Notes: generated from the sequence alone by a model not told the origin. A DNA stretch of 64,000 nucleotides from Streptomyces sp. GS7 (GCF_009834125.1 NZ_CP047146.1:4705501-4769500); one strand, 5' to 3'. Counted from the stretch's first letter, positions 8,908 through 18,126 are shown. Made by a program: numbers and translations.

Positions 8908-9867
8908 ATGACCACAGATATGGGCGGCGTCACCGAGCAGCCCTCGGCGGACCCCGTCGACCGCGCGGTGTCGCGGCGGCACATGCTGCGGCTCGGGGCC
9001 GGCGTCGCGGGCGGCGGTACCCTGCTGGGGGCCGCCGCCGCGGGCGGAATGCTCGTCGGGTGGTTGCCCGGTGGGGTGAAGCTGAAGAAGGTGCTGGGGC
9101 TGACCGGGAAGGACGGCACGGTGCCGGACGTGGCGCCAGGGGCGGTACACGTCGAGCGAGTGCGCTCGGCGGCGCGGAGCCGGGTTGTGACGATGGTGAC
9201 CATGCTGCCGCCCGGCACCGCGGCGAGCACGAAGCTGCCGGTCTGCGTGATGCTGCACGGGCGCGGGAACGACGCGCAGGGCATGGTGACGCTGGGGACG
9301 CCGCAGTTCCTGGCGGCCGCGGTCAAGGGCGGCATGCCGCCGTTCGCCGTCGTCGCGGTGGACGGCGGGGACGCCACGTACTGGCACCAGCGCTCCCCCG
9401 GTGACGGCGACGACCCGCAGGCGATGCTCCGCGAGGAGCTCCCCGGCTGGCTGCACGCCCGCCAACTGCCCACACCGCGCGCCGCGATGGGGATCTCCAT
9501 GGGCGGCTCGGGCGCCCTTCAGTACGCCATCGGGCGCACGCAGAGCGGCCGCAACCTGGACGCCGTGGCGCTGCTCAGCCCGGGCGTCTTCCGGACCTGG
9601 GCGGACGCCCGCGTCACCGGCGGGTACGCCGACGAGGCGGACTGGCAGGCCCACGAGCCGACGCTCCGCCTCGACCGGATGCAGGCCGGTGCCCTCGGCG
9701 TGTGGTGCGGCCAGGAGGACCCGTTCTGCCCGGCCGCCCGCGAGGTCGCGCGGCAGGCGCGAGCGCGAGAGGCGCGGTTCCCCGACGGGGAGCACACGGA
9801 AGGCTTCTGGCGGCGGGTGATGCCCGACGCGATGTCGCTGTTGGGGCACACGCTCGCCACCACTTGA
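8908..9867 (+). CDS. Tat-exported esterase (PF00756-like)
   Basis: The 319-residue protein opens with a twin-arginine signal (SRRHMLRLGAGVAGGG, RR at 23-24) and a hydrophobic stretch to about residue 52. The alpha/beta hydrolase part has VCVMLHGRGND, the nucleophile elbow GISMGG, and a C-terminal GEHTEGFW that supplies the histidine, as in the antigen-85/esterase D superfamily. It should fold in the cytoplasm and be exported, possibly staying membrane-tethered. GAAAGG lies nine bases before the chosen ATG. Substrate unknown. Confidence 0.82.
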   Translation: MTTDMGGVTEQPSADPVDRAVSRRHMLRLGAGVAGGGTLLGAAAAGGMLVGWLPGGVKLKKVLGLTGKDGTVPDVAPGAVHVERVRSAARSRVVTMVTMLPPGTAASTKLPVCVMLHGRGNDAQGMVTLGTPQFLAAAVKGGMPPFAVVAVDGGDATYWHQRSPGDGDDPQAMLREELPGWLHARQLPTPRAAMGISMGGSGALQYAIGRTQSGRNLDAVALLSPGVFRTWADARVTGGYADEADWQAHEPTLRLDRMQAGALGVWCGQEDPFCPAAREVARQARAREARFPDGEHTEGFWRRVMPDAMSLLGHTLATT

Positions 9868-10151
9868 GAAGAGACTGCCGCGCGGCGACGCGCAGCACGT
9901 CGGCCGCGACCAACGGCAGCTGCTTGTGGGCACGGGAGTCGGCCAGGCGCCGACGACCGGTGCCACGGTGTTGGGCAGCTCTCCTCGCACCGACGAACGC
10001 GGAGGTCACCCGCCGACGGACGATCACCGCACGGCGGTCATGTTCCCAGTCAGCACGAGCATTCCTTGCCGACACCACGTCAGCATGCTGACCGGCGACT
10101 TCAGGATGGAATTCCCTCACGGGGTGCCCCAGGGCCCGTGAGAACGCCCGA

Positions 10152-10203
10152 AGGCCCCTCAGACCCACTCAACACCTCGGAGTGGACGTTTGAGGGGCCT
10201 CCC
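10152..10203. repeat. Hairpin repeat, copy B
   Basis: An outer perfect stem GGCCCCTCA/TGAGGGGCC encloses an inner stem CCACTC/GAGTGG. It is nearly the same sequence as 4581-4631. Here it sits exactly at the 3' end of the IS1182-type transposase remnant. Confidence 0.6.
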
Positions 10204-10973
10204 ACGAGAAGGCTCCTGGCCCGCGGCCGGTGCCGGAGGCCGTGCACCGCTCACGGATGGGGAAAGGCCGGCAGTCGCCCCTGTTGAAGCGGACCCGGAG
10301 CACAGGGACGCCCTCCTCGGAACGGTCGGGGTTCCAACGCCTCGTGGTCTTGCCTCCAGGGCAGGAAACCTGCTCGTTCTCCCAGTCGATGGTGAAGGCG
10401 TCGCCAGTGAAGCCGCCGCCCGCCAGAGTCTGGGGACTGGCGTCCCGCCTGACCGGCCCGGTGAGCGTGATGCCGTACTCATGGCGGGCGGGAACGAGTT
10501 CATGTGCGTCGACGTATCCGGCGTCAACCAGGTGCTCGCCGGGCAGACGGCCCGCTTCGGCGAGCCGGGCATCCGACCGCGGCGAGGATGCCGTCCAGGA
10601 CACGCCGCCCCGCATCCGCCTCCACCAGACGGTCCCGGAACTCTGACAACACCGAGAAGTCGAACCCGGGATCGCCCAGTTCCAGCCCGAGCGCCTACTG
10701 GAAGTCGCCCCTCGCCCGCACTGCCTCCGCCGCCTGTCGGTCGGTCGGTCCCTCCACAAACCGCAACACCAGCACGAGCGCCAACCGCCCCGGCGGCCAG
10801 GCAGGCTTGCCCCAGGCCGGGAACAGATCCGCGAACTCCTCGTCACCGAACAGCGGAGCCAACTCGTCCCGGACCCGGATCGCCAGGCTCCCCTTCGGGA
10901 ACGCGGCCCGCGCCACCCGCACCGTCTCCACCGGTACCTCCCCCGGCTCCACCGGCTGCACAGACATCGACAC
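10170..10973 (-). pseudogene. IS1182-family transposase, decayed
   Basis: The minus strand encodes an N-terminal part (FPKGSLAIRVRDELAPLFGD, then WGKPAWPPGRLALVLVLRF) typical of IS1182 transposases. It is cut by a TAG at 10695-10697 where the family has tyrosine (FQ*ALGLELGDPGFDFS). After about 40 further residues a frameshift and a large internal deletion join it to a C-terminal segment (DAGYVDAHELVPARHEYGI..., GGKTTRRWNP). Much of the DDE core is missing, so it cannot be active. Confidence 0.8.
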
Positions 10974-10988
10974 CCGCCCGATACGACA

Positions 10989-11031
10989 ACGTCGGCTCCC
11001 AAGACCACAACCGCGTCTTGGGAGCCGACGT
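10989..11031. repeat. Long perfect inverted repeat
   Basis: ACGTCGGCTCCCAAGAC and its exact complement form a 17-bp stem around a nine-base loop (11006-11014). It lies just before the IS1182 transposase start and past the end of infA. It may be an IS end structure or a terminator for infA, which reads the other way. Confidence 0.65.
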
Positions 11032-11119
11032 CACGCGAGCCCCCGGATTAACCGACAGCGTCCGGAGACTCCGTGACCGGGGCCCCAGGATCAGCTACCG
11101 CGGAAGGTGCCGACCGCCG

Positions 11120-11344
11120 CTAGTTCCGGTACCGGAACACGATCCGGCCGCGCGTCAGGTCGTACGGCGGGAGCTCCACCAGTACCCGGTCTTCCAGGTA
11201 GATCTTGATGTAGTGCTTGCGGATCTTCCCGCTGATGTGCGCGAGCACCTGGTGGCCGTTCTCAAGCTCCACGGTGAACATGGCGCTGCGCAGGCACTCG
11301 ACGACCTTGCCCTCGACTTCGATGACGTTCTTGTTCTTCGTCAT
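11120..11344 (-). CDS. infA: Translation initiation factor IF-1 (second copy)
   Basis: The 74-residue product is a complete IF-1 with a single S1/OB fold: [37 protein letters not shown] and a final [12 protein letters not shown]-1 binds the 30S A site during initiation. The opening MTKNKN differs from the usual MAKKQG of the ribosomal-operon copy, so this is the accessory paralogue seen in some Streptomyces. GGAG lies eight bases before the ATG. The same frame is open upstream into the acetyltransferase remnant, so a fused product is also possible. Confidence 0.93.
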   Translation of the reverse strand: MTKNKNVIEVEGKVVECLRSAMFTVELENGHQVLAHISGKIRKHYIKIYLEDRVLVELPPYDLTRGRIVFRYRN

Positions 11345-11986
11345 CGCACCAGCTCCAGGTTGCTGCTCGCCGGCCCGGACCGCGACCAGCCCGATACGCG
11401 GCCGGTTCACCGTCACCACCCGGATCAGCCCCAGGTAGCGGTCCGGCGCCGCGGCCACCGCGTACTTCGACGGGTCGACGATGGTGTCGCCTTCGGGGCG
11501 GGGAATCACCTCCGCGGGCATCGACTGCCACCCGACGGTCGCCTCGACTTCGTCACGGATCGCGCGGTCCACCGCCCTTAGCAGACTCTCGTCCGCCTGA
11601 CCGGCGGGCACGATCGTCACGCCGGAAGGCGGCAGGACTGCTTCGAGCCCTGTGCCCCGCGGGTCGGTCGGCACGACGTACTCCCACTCGCGGCGCCGGA
11701 TCGTGAACCCGGCTCGCCGCCAGCCGGCCGTCAGCTCGACGTCGGCTTCGTCGACCACCGTGTACAGCGGCGCCGGCAGTTCCGCCAGCATCGCCTCGGC
11801 GAGCCGGTCGAAGGTGGCGTCGTGCCAGGCGTCGATACTGACGAACAAGCGTCCGTCGGGCCGGTGCTCCGCATGCCCGCGGCCGATCACCAGGTCGTCG
11901 TCCAGTGCATGCCATTGCCTGTCCGCGATACGCGCGATCATCACCGCGTTCTCGCTCAGGCCGGATGCGAAAGGCTTCGTGTTCAT
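11345..11986 (-). pseudogene. GNAT acetyltransferase, C-truncated and in frame with infA
   Basis: The ATG after AAGGAG (seven-base gap) opens [20 protein letters not shown]. About 200 residues of a GNAT-like protein follow, ending at [15 protein letters not shown]. This is just where motif A ('R..GIA..LL..') that binds acetyl-CoA should begin. Instead the frame passes straight through PGAGA into the IF-1 methionine without a stop. It may make a 288-residue GNAT-IF-1 fusion, but the acetyltransferase is almost certainly inactive. Confidence 0.7.
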
Positions 11987-12041
11987 CGGAGTCTCCTTCC
12001 AGGAGTGCCTCGATCTCAGGCGCTCCTGGCGACACCGAACG

Positions 12042-12095
12042 TCAGCCGCCGGACCGTGACGGGTTGAGGGAGCACCCACGGGTAACTGTGTTCAC
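12042..12095 (-). CDS. Possible 17-residue leader peptide
   Basis: A strong GGAGGTGAG ribosome binding site stands four bases before a GTG that opens [17 protein letters not shown] and stops. It ends 55 bases before the acetyltransferase/IF-1 start, on the same strand. The binding site is better than most in the window, so either a real small peptide is made or an ancestral gene start survives. Confidence 0.3.
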   Translation of the reverse strand: MNTVTRGCSLNPSRSGG

Positions 12096-12513
12096 GGGGC
12101 TCACCTCCATACGACGACTTCACGGTCCACCCTGAAAGTAGCAGCGGGGTGCCGCCTCGCTCAAACCCTTTTCCATGAGCACGAAACGCACTCATGATCC
12201 GGTGTTCTCTCCGGAAGCCGGATCGAACTTCCTCGGCCCGACCCACCATGAGGAAGCCGAACTCCCTTCCCTTGCCGAGAAGTTCATGCCGCGACCGACA
12301 GCCCCCACGCCTACTGAGTAACAACTTTCTCTACGGGTTCAAGGCGGCTCGCATGCGCTCGCCGCACTCGCGGCCCGGCTCTCCGCCAGGCCGGACGCTC
12401 CCACCTTCGTCCCACTCGGCCCGCGCGAGCGCAGCTGCAGCTTGATGTCGAAGGGGTAGGTCGTGGCTGGGGCGAGCGGCGCTCGGTGCCCGCCCCGGGT
12501 GCGGAAGGTCCGC
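12096..12513. other. Intergenic, no gene recognised
   Basis: No frame with both a plausible start and protein-like composition was found. It separates two minus-strand units. Confidence 0.4.
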
Positions 12514-13190
12514 TTACCTGGTCCCACCCGTGGGCAGTCGGTCTGCTGGGACCCGGAAGCGTTCGCGGAACTCCTGGCTGCCTGGTTCTGTCAGGGCCAG
12601 GGCTCGGGCCCGTGCCGATCCTGGTGACCCAGCCTGCTTCCAGGGTGCGGGAGCAGATCGCGGCTCCCACGGCACCGCCCAGATGGGGGCGGCGTTCGGT
12701 CCAGTCCATGCATGAGCGCACCAGCGGGCGGCGCGAAGCGGGTGGGGAGCTTGATGCCCTTCTCGGCCGTCCAGGCCGTCCCTGCCAGGGTGGGCTGTGG
12801 CTCCGGGTCCCAGGTGATCAGGCCGTTGTCGACCATCGCGTCCGTGATGGCCAGGCCGAGGGCTCCCGCGAGGTGATCGCGGCACAGCCGTGCGCGAGCC
12901 AGTGCCTTGGCCCGGCCCGTCGCGCCCAGTGAAGTGGCCGGGCAGCGCGGCGTGGGGCGACTTCGGCCAGGCTCTCGATCAGGGCCATCACCTTGGGGTC
13001 AGCCAGTCGCAGGTCCCGGTGGCGGCCGTGCCGCTCCTCTGCCAGGAGCCCGCCGCCACCAGCGCGTTCAGGTGCTCGGTGGCGGTCGAGGGTGCCACAC
13101 CGGCGTGCCGAGCGAGCTCCCGGGCCGTCCAGGCCCGGCCGTCCAGAAGGACGCAACGGGAGCCCCGGCCGCGACCGGTCAGGACCTCAC
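12514..13190 (-). pseudogene. ArsR-family regulator, multiply frameshifted
   Basis: Reading the minus strand across three frames recovers one ArsR/SmtB-type winged helix. The pieces are LLDGRAWTARELARHAGVAP (recognition HTH), LLAEERHGRHRDLRLADPKV (wing), ITWDPEPQPTLAGTAW, CMDWTERRPHLGGAVGAAIC and GWVTRIGTG near the C-terminus. At least three indels separate them, so no full protein is made. It resembles the roughly 220-residue Streptomyces ArsR regulators, with no partner gene nearby. Confidence 0.72.
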
Positions 13191-13414
13191 AGACCTGGTT
13201 CCTTCTCGCTTCTGGCCTGCGTGGGCGTGGGCAGTGGGGCCGCGAAGCACCGCAACCGGCGAAACCATCGCCAGCCCAACCGGCCCCTGACCACGACCCG
13301 ATCCAGAGCTGCAGGATGCCGTGGCATGCGGGCCGAAGACCTTGGCGAGGAACTCCGCGTCAGCCAGACACTCCTGGGCCGGTCACCGTCATGCACGATG
13401 AGTACCGGCGCAGC

Positions 13415-13450
13415 GTTGGGGTGACATGGCCGGTTGGGGTGACATGGCCG
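13415..13450. repeat. Perfect 18-bp tandem duplication
   Basis: GTTGGGGTGACATGGCCG occurs twice without a gap, about 85 bases before the start of the small secreted protein. It may be a regulatory site or replication slippage. Confidence 0.6.
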
Positions 13451-13533
13451 CCAGCTGGGGGAGGTTCGGGTGGCGGGAGGAAGGACGGCGAATGATCCTG
13501 CCGAAAAGTCGCCTTGACCACTGGAGGTCCCTC

Positions 13534-13716
13534 GTGAAGCACCTGACCGCTGTCGCTACAGCCGTAGCGGCCTCAGTACTGATCATCCTTGGAGCCGGCC
13601 CCGCCAACGCCGACGACGGCTACCAGCCCACTGTCGTAGCTGCCCAGGTCGGAACTGTCCCGATCACCGAAGGTCTTCAAAGAGTCTTGAGCGGCTCCTG
13701 GCTTCTAGGCGGCTGA
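13534..13716 (+). CDS. Small secreted peptide, 60 residues
   Basis: GTG is chosen because a perfect GGAGG lies six bases upstream. Residues 1-26 form a Sec signal peptide (KHLTAVATAVAASVLIIL...GPANA). The mature part (DDGYQPTVVAAQVGTVPITEG...) is only about 35 residues and has no cysteine. It resembles small exported Streptomyces proteins of unknown role. An 18-bp tandem repeat lies upstream. Confidence 0.55.
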   Translation: MKHLTAVATAVAASVLIILGAGPANADDGYQPTVVAAQVGTVPITEGLQRVLSGSWLLGG

Positions 13717-13795
13717 CCTCCTCCCAATGAGCGGCCAGCGGTCGGAGCTGGTCGGCTCCACATCGAAGCCGACCAGCCGGCCCAGATGCAAGGGG

Positions 13796-14040
13796 TCACC
13801 AGGTCTCCTCGGTTGCCGCACGCCGGGTGTGGCGGGATGACCGGCAGCGTTCGTCGGTCTCTGGCTTGTCGGGGCCCGGCCGGCGGGAGAAGTCAGCACC
13901 GGTGCGCACCAGATACTCGGAATCGCCGAGAAAATCCGGCCCCCCGCGGACAACCGTGCCGGTACCACCGGGCAGATTGCGCGCCCAGATCTGGCCACCG
14001 TGGTAGACCCGGGTGCCGGGGTCGAGACGGGTCCCTGATC
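13796..14040 (-). pseudogene. Fragment of a conserved actinobacterial protein
   Basis: The minus frame reads LDPGTRVYHGGQIWARNLPG, then GTGTVVRGG and YLVRTGADFSRRPGPDKPET. This looks like a conserved small actinobacterial protein, judging by its W/R/G pattern. The N-terminal 25 residues are low complexity and there is no good start, so it is treated as a remnant. Function unknown. Confidence 0.4.
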
Positions 14041-14059
14041 GACGGGATTGTGCGCGAAG

Positions 14060-14230
14060 GCGCCCGCCGGTGCTCGCAGCCGCACTGGAAGCGGAAGTCA
14101 ATCTGTACTTACCCGGGTTGGCGGCCGAGACCGACGAAGCATGCCGGCTTCTCGCGGTCCCTCTGGTCCGGGCCGGCGCGAGGTTCGAAGACGGCGTCCT
14201 GGCCGAGCGCCCGGAGGTTACCGCTGCCTG
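14060..14230 (+). pseudogene. IS256-family transposase fragment
   Basis: A short plus frame contains VLAAALEAEVNLYLPGLAAE followed by DEACRLLAV. This matches the region of IS256 (mutator) transposases just before the conserved 'GRRLVVRNG' motif. Only about 50 residues remain and the catalytic DDE core is absent. Confidence 0.35.
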
Positions 14231-14267
14231 ATCATGAGGCCGAGGTGCGTGGTCAGCTGCTGCGGCG

Positions 14268-14939
14268 TCAGCCCAGCACGCCGGTCAGAACGCGGGCGAG
14301 TACGGCATCGAACTGGTCGCGGGGATTGCCTTCGGACGGGGAAGCGGCGAGCAAAGCGGTGATGCGGGGGTGGTTTCCTGCGGCGGCAACGTGGCGGAGG
14401 TAGGCGGACCGGCGCTGGGCACTGGTGTCCGCCGTAGCCATCTCGTTCTGGACGAACAGCGCGGCCAGGCCGCTGAGGAGGGCGAATGCCTCTAGTTTGC
14501 GGGTGGGCTCGGCCGGATGGTCGGCGAGCACCTGGAGCACGTGCTCCAGCAGGTCGATGCCGTGCGGACCGAGGGCCGGACGGCTGACAACCATGGTGGG
14601 TAGCCATGGATGACGGCGCATGATGTCCCGGGCCTGGCGGGCCATGGTGAGCAGATCGGACTGCCAGTCGCCGCTGGGGGCGGGCAGGTCGTATTCGCTC
14701 GCGGTGCTGTCGGTCATCAGGTCGAGCAGGTCGTCGCGCGTGGCCACGTAGCGGTAGAGCGAGGCGGCGCCGGTGCCCAGGACGGATGCGACACGGCGCA
14801 TGGAGACGGCCTCCAGTCCCTCGCGGTCGGCCAGTTCCACCGCAGCAGCGGTGATCTCGGCACGGCTGCGTTCAGCCGGGCGCCCGACCGGCGCTTGCTC
14901 AGGCCGCATCCAGATCAACGGTTCCTGCTGTCCTGCCAC
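14268..14939 (-). CDS. TetR/AcrR-family repressor
   Basis: The 223-residue protein has an N-terminal TetR HTH (ITAAAVELADREGLEAVSMR, then RVASVLGTGAASLYRYV) and a C-terminal TetR_C ligand domain. GTG is chosen because GGAGG lies five bases upstream. The product must bind the palindromes at 14983-15005, between it and the divergent hydrolase, so it most likely represses that gene and itself. The inducer is unknown. Confidence 0.88.
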   Translation of the reverse strand: MAGQQEPLIWMRPEQAPVGRPAERSRAEITAAAVELADREGLEAVSMRRVASVLGTGAASLYRYVATRDDLLDLMTDSTASEYDLPAPSGDWQSDLLTMARQARDIMRRHPWLPTMVVSRPALGPHGIDLLEHVLQVLADHPAEPTRKLEAFALLSGLAALFVQNEMATADTSAQRRSAYLRHVAAAGNHPRITALLAASPSEGNPRDQFDAVLARVLTGVLG

Positions 14940-14982
14940 CGCCACCTCCAGTGTTGCCGCCAGCCTACCTATCGCATACGTT

Positions 14983-15005
14983 GTTCGCGAACGATGTTCG
15001 CAAAC
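14983..15005. promoter_or_regulatory. TetR operator
   Basis: The perfect palindrome GTTCGCGAAC is followed after three bases by a near copy, GTTCGCAAAC. It lies between the divergent TetR and hydrolase genes, so it is probably the repressor site for both promoters. Confidence 0.65.
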
Positions 15006-15021
15006 CAGGAAGGGTGTGGTG

Positions 15022-15942
15022 ATGACGCGCTTCGCGTACAACGGCGAGATCCAGATCGCCTTCGAAGACCTGGGCGGCGCGGGCGGCGACCCGATGCTGC
15101 TGATCATGGGATTGGGGACCACACGGTTCTGGTGGCCGGACGGCCTGGTGGCCGAATTGGTCGGCCGCGGCTTCCATGTCGTGGCTTACGACCAGCGCGA
15201 CGCAGGCGAGTCCACCCACCTGCCGGACCAGCGCATCGGCCCGCCGGTCAAGGCCCTGCTGCAGCGCAAAGCGCCGGCCTACCGTGTCGAGGACTTCACC
15301 GACGACGCGGTCGCCGTCCTCGACGCCCTCGGCTGGGAGGGCGCCCACCTCTTCGGCCACTCGATGGGTGGACTCATCGCCCAGCGCATCGCGATCCGTC
15401 ACCCGCAGCGCGCGCTGAGCCTGGCCACCTCCTCGGCCGTCCCCAGCGACGCGAAAGGCCTGCACGTCCTGCGCCACCTGCGCCTGGCACCCCTACTCCG
15501 TTTCGCCCGGCTTCACTCCCCCGAGACCCCTCAGGGCAATCTGGAGCTGGCATTGGCCGTCGTCCGCATCCTGGCCGCACCCGGCCAGCACATCGACGAG
15601 CACGATGTGCGCGAATTCGTGGACAAGGAGGCAGCGCACCAGGTCGCCAGCTTCCGCGACCAGAAGGCGCAAAGCCGCCAGATCGGGGCGAAGTGGCACG
15701 GCGGGTCACTCGCCGCGATCACCGCGCCGACCCTGGCGCTGCACGGCGAGCAAGATCCACTGCTACGCGTGTCGGCCGCACGCGACATCGCCGCCGCCAT
15801 CCCCGGCGCACGCCTGTGCCCTGTGCCCGGCGTCGGCCACTTCCTCGCCCGCGGCGTCTGGGCCACCTACGCCGACGAACTGCGCGCGCTCGCAGACCAG
15901 GCCCACGAGCAACCGCAGACCGACGGGGTCACGCACAGGTAA
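15022..15942 (+). CDS. Alpha/beta hydrolase
   Basis: The 306-residue protein shows a canonical alpha/beta hydrolase: LLIMGLGTTRFWW (oxyanion region), VVAYDQRDAGEST, nucleophile elbow GHSMGG with Ser114, acid in ALHGEQDPL and histidine in VPGVGHFL. It resembles soluble epoxide-hydrolase/esterase-like enzymes often paired with a TetR. GGAAGG lies eight bases before the ATG. It is divergent from the TetR gene and probably controlled by it. Confidence 0.88.
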   Translation: MTRFAYNGEIQIAFEDLGGAGGDPMLLIMGLGTTRFWWPDGLVAELVGRGFHVVAYDQRDAGESTHLPDQRIGPPVKALLQRKAPAYRVEDFTDDAVAVLDALGWEGAHLFGHSMGGLIAQRIAIRHPQRALSLATSSAVPSDAKGLHVLRHLRLAPLLRFARLHSPETPQGNLELALAVVRILAAPGQHIDEHDVREFVDKEAAHQVASFRDQKAQSRQIGAKWHGGSLAAITAPTLALHGEQDPLLRVSAARDIAAAIPGARLCPVPGVGHFLARGVWATYADELRALADQAHEQPQTDGVTHR

Positions 15943-16189
15943 CCGGCGGCCGCCTCCCAGTGCCCTACTTCACGGACCACTGGAACCGAACTGCCACATC
16001 GGGCAGCTTCGAGCACACACGCCCACATCTCTTGACAATTGCTCTCCACGCACCGGATCGGCCCGCCTCAACGGCTCGATCCGGCGCCACATCTCATCAG
16101 CGATCACTCATCGGACGGACGCAGCCGATCGACGGACCAGCCGTCTGGAGAGACACACGCGACGCCTTCGCCTTGCGCGATGAGCCGTC

Positions 16190-16835
16190 TCAGTGGCCGA
16201 CAGGCGCCTTTAGACGTGCAGCTCGGGAGGGTGGAAAGCCCGTCCAACGCAGCTCGACAGGCAGATGCCGCATGTCGATGGCGATGAGGACGGAGGCGGA
16301 TCGACCGGGCGCGTAGCGGATGACCGTGAGTGCCGCGTTGCAGTGGTTGAGGCCGAGCCAACGCCGCATCGGCGCCTGCATGGCGTCTCGGACGAGCGAG
16401 GCGACAAGGAAGTTGTGGGTGACGACCAGTTCGTGCCGGTCCTCATCGCCGTCCACCGGCCCGGTGAACAGATCCAGCGCCTGGCGGGCCGGCGCGGGTC
16501 CGCGCTTCAGCTCCTCGTCGGTGGCACCAGCAAGGTAGCGCGGGTAGAAGTCTGCCGATTCGGCCGGAAGTTCGCCCTCGTCCGGCACGTAGGGCACGTG
16601 GCCACCGGCGACTTCAGAGACGCGCAGAGGAGCGTTCTTCAGTTGCTCGCCGATCAGGCGTGCGGTCTCCTCTGCCCGCGGCAGCGGACCGTGGTGAACA
16701 GTCGTAAGAGGAATGTTCCGGAGGCGTTGGCCGAGCAGTGCCGCTTGCCGCCTGCCGGCCTCTGCCAGTCCACTCTCGCCAGGCGGTGCCTCGCCGTGCC
16801 GAACGAGAGAGGTAACGCGTGACCGCGCTGGTCAT
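16190..16835 (-). pseudogene. Histidine phosphatase family protein, frameshifted near its start
   Basis: The ATG at 16835 opens MTSAVTRYL. A loss of one CT unit in CCTCTCTCG then throws the catalytic motif (LVRHGEAPPG) into another frame. That second frame is open to 16190 and carries the rest of a phosphoglycerate-mutase-like phosphatase: LPRAEETARLIGEQL, VPYVPDEGELP, and the second histidine in VVTHNFLV. No start codon exists within the long frame before the RHG motif, so the gene is probably dead or mis-assembled. Confidence 0.7.
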
Positions 16836-17304
16836 CTCAGGCTTCTCTGCACCGGCGGCATTCGGAGGCCGAGGCGGGCGTAGCCCCACCGGGTTCCCTC
16901 GTACGACGCGCCTGCCTGACTGGCAGGCTGCCGGTGAAGACGCACCGGGCGGGGGCGTCTGCGGCGGCAAGGCGATCGGTCTCGCCGCGGGCGACTGCGC
17001 GCTCCGGGAAAGCGGCGACGCGCTCGTGGGCGGGACCGGGGCCGTTTGGGGAGTGGTTGGCAGAGAGCGGGGCGCGTCGCCGAGTCCAGTGCCTCCAGCG
17101 GTTCATCAGGCATTCGCCATGACATGTCCGGACTGCGGTGCCCGTCACCAAGGAATCTACACACAAGGGTCACGAGGGTGCCACATGACCTACGCGTAGG
17201 GGCCGAGGTGTGCCGCTAGCGTTGCTCGCCGCCCGGTTCCACGTGCGAATTTTGGTCAGGTCGTCGGCGCCCCTGGCGGCGCAGTCAGCACAGAAAGATC
17301 CCAG
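16836..17304. other. Intergenic, no gene recognised
   Basis: Both strands have G/C-rich open frames here, but none with a recognisable motif. The last 150 bases are less G/C-rich and probably carry the promoter of the SCO2400-type gene. Confidence 0.4.
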
Positions 17305-18126
17305 ATGGACTACTGCTCGTCGTGCAGTCGGATTCTCAACGGTGCACTGGTGTGCCCCGGGTGCGGCGCTTACGCCCCGGACATAGCCCCACCTGCCCAC
17401 GGCCGACACGCAGCGGCGGCCGCCCCCGCGGCGTGGGACCCATGGCATCCAGCCGGCTCCGCGGCTCCTGGCCCCGACCAGGAAGCGGAGCCACACGACT
17501 TCGATGCCGCGCCCCCTGCCGACGTCACGGCCTCAACCGGGCAGGGACGAGCGGCCCGGCGCCGTCAGCTCGCACGGTGGAAGAAGCACCGGCGCCGGGC
17601 TGCCGCTGCGACCGCCGTTGCCCTGGTCGGCGGCGGACTGACCGTCTCTCTGCTGCAGAACAAGCCATCCGCCAGCCACACCCAGGCGGCCACGACGCCG
17701 GAGCCGGAGCGCGGGTCCGCTCCCGGAACCACGACTCTCGCCGCCGCACCGGGGGCGGATCCGGGCAACCAGGCCGCACAGCACCACGGCACCCGCCTGC
17801 CTGCGACGGCCGGCCGCGATCAGAACACCCCTGCAACGCCTCCCTCTGCCATGACGTTCCGGCATCCGGATTCCGCAGCCATGGCCCACCCGGCCGCGGC
17901 GCCCCGCACGATGTCGCACACCGCGCCCGCGTCAGCCGAGCGACCGCACGTCGACCATGCCGCCGCGGCAGCACCGGCACCCACCGCACCCGCGGCCACC
18001 ACACCCTCCGGCACGGGCAGCACCTCTCCGACGCGCCCCGCACCGACCGCTTCCACACCGCCGACGGCCCAGCCGACGGCCCCGACGAACGTGTGCCTGC
18101 TGGGACTCGTCTGCGTCGGCTCCTGA
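17305..18126 (+). CDS. SCO2400-type zinc-ribbon membrane protein
   Basis: The 273-residue protein starts MDYCSSCSRILNGALVCPGC. The two CxxC pairs form a zinc ribbon, as in the Streptomyces SCO2400 family. A charged stretch (RRRQLARWKKHRRR, about 85-98) precedes one membrane helix (AAAATAVALVGGGLTVSLL, about 99-117). The remaining 155 residues are Pro/Ala/Thr-rich and predicted extracellular, ending NVCLLGLVCVGS. Such proteins are Streptomyces-specific and uncharacterised. Confidence 0.82.
   Translation: MDYCSSCSRILNGALVCPGCGAYAPDIAPPAHGRHAAAAAPAAWDPWHPAGSAAPGPDQEAEPHDFDAAPPADVTASTGQGRAARRRQLARWKKHRRRAAAATAVALVGGGLTVSLLQNKPSASHTQAATTPEPERGSAPGTTTLAAAPGADPGNQAAQHHGTRLPATAGRDQNTPATPPSAMTFRHPDSAAMAHPAAAPRTMSHTAPASAERPHVDHAAAAAPAPTAPAATTPSGTGSTSPTRPAPTASTPPTAQPTAPTNVCLLGLVCVGS

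Noticed and set aside
13415..13450. Possible CRISPR or short array
   Set aside because: Only two directly adjacent copies without spacers; a tandem duplication, not an array.
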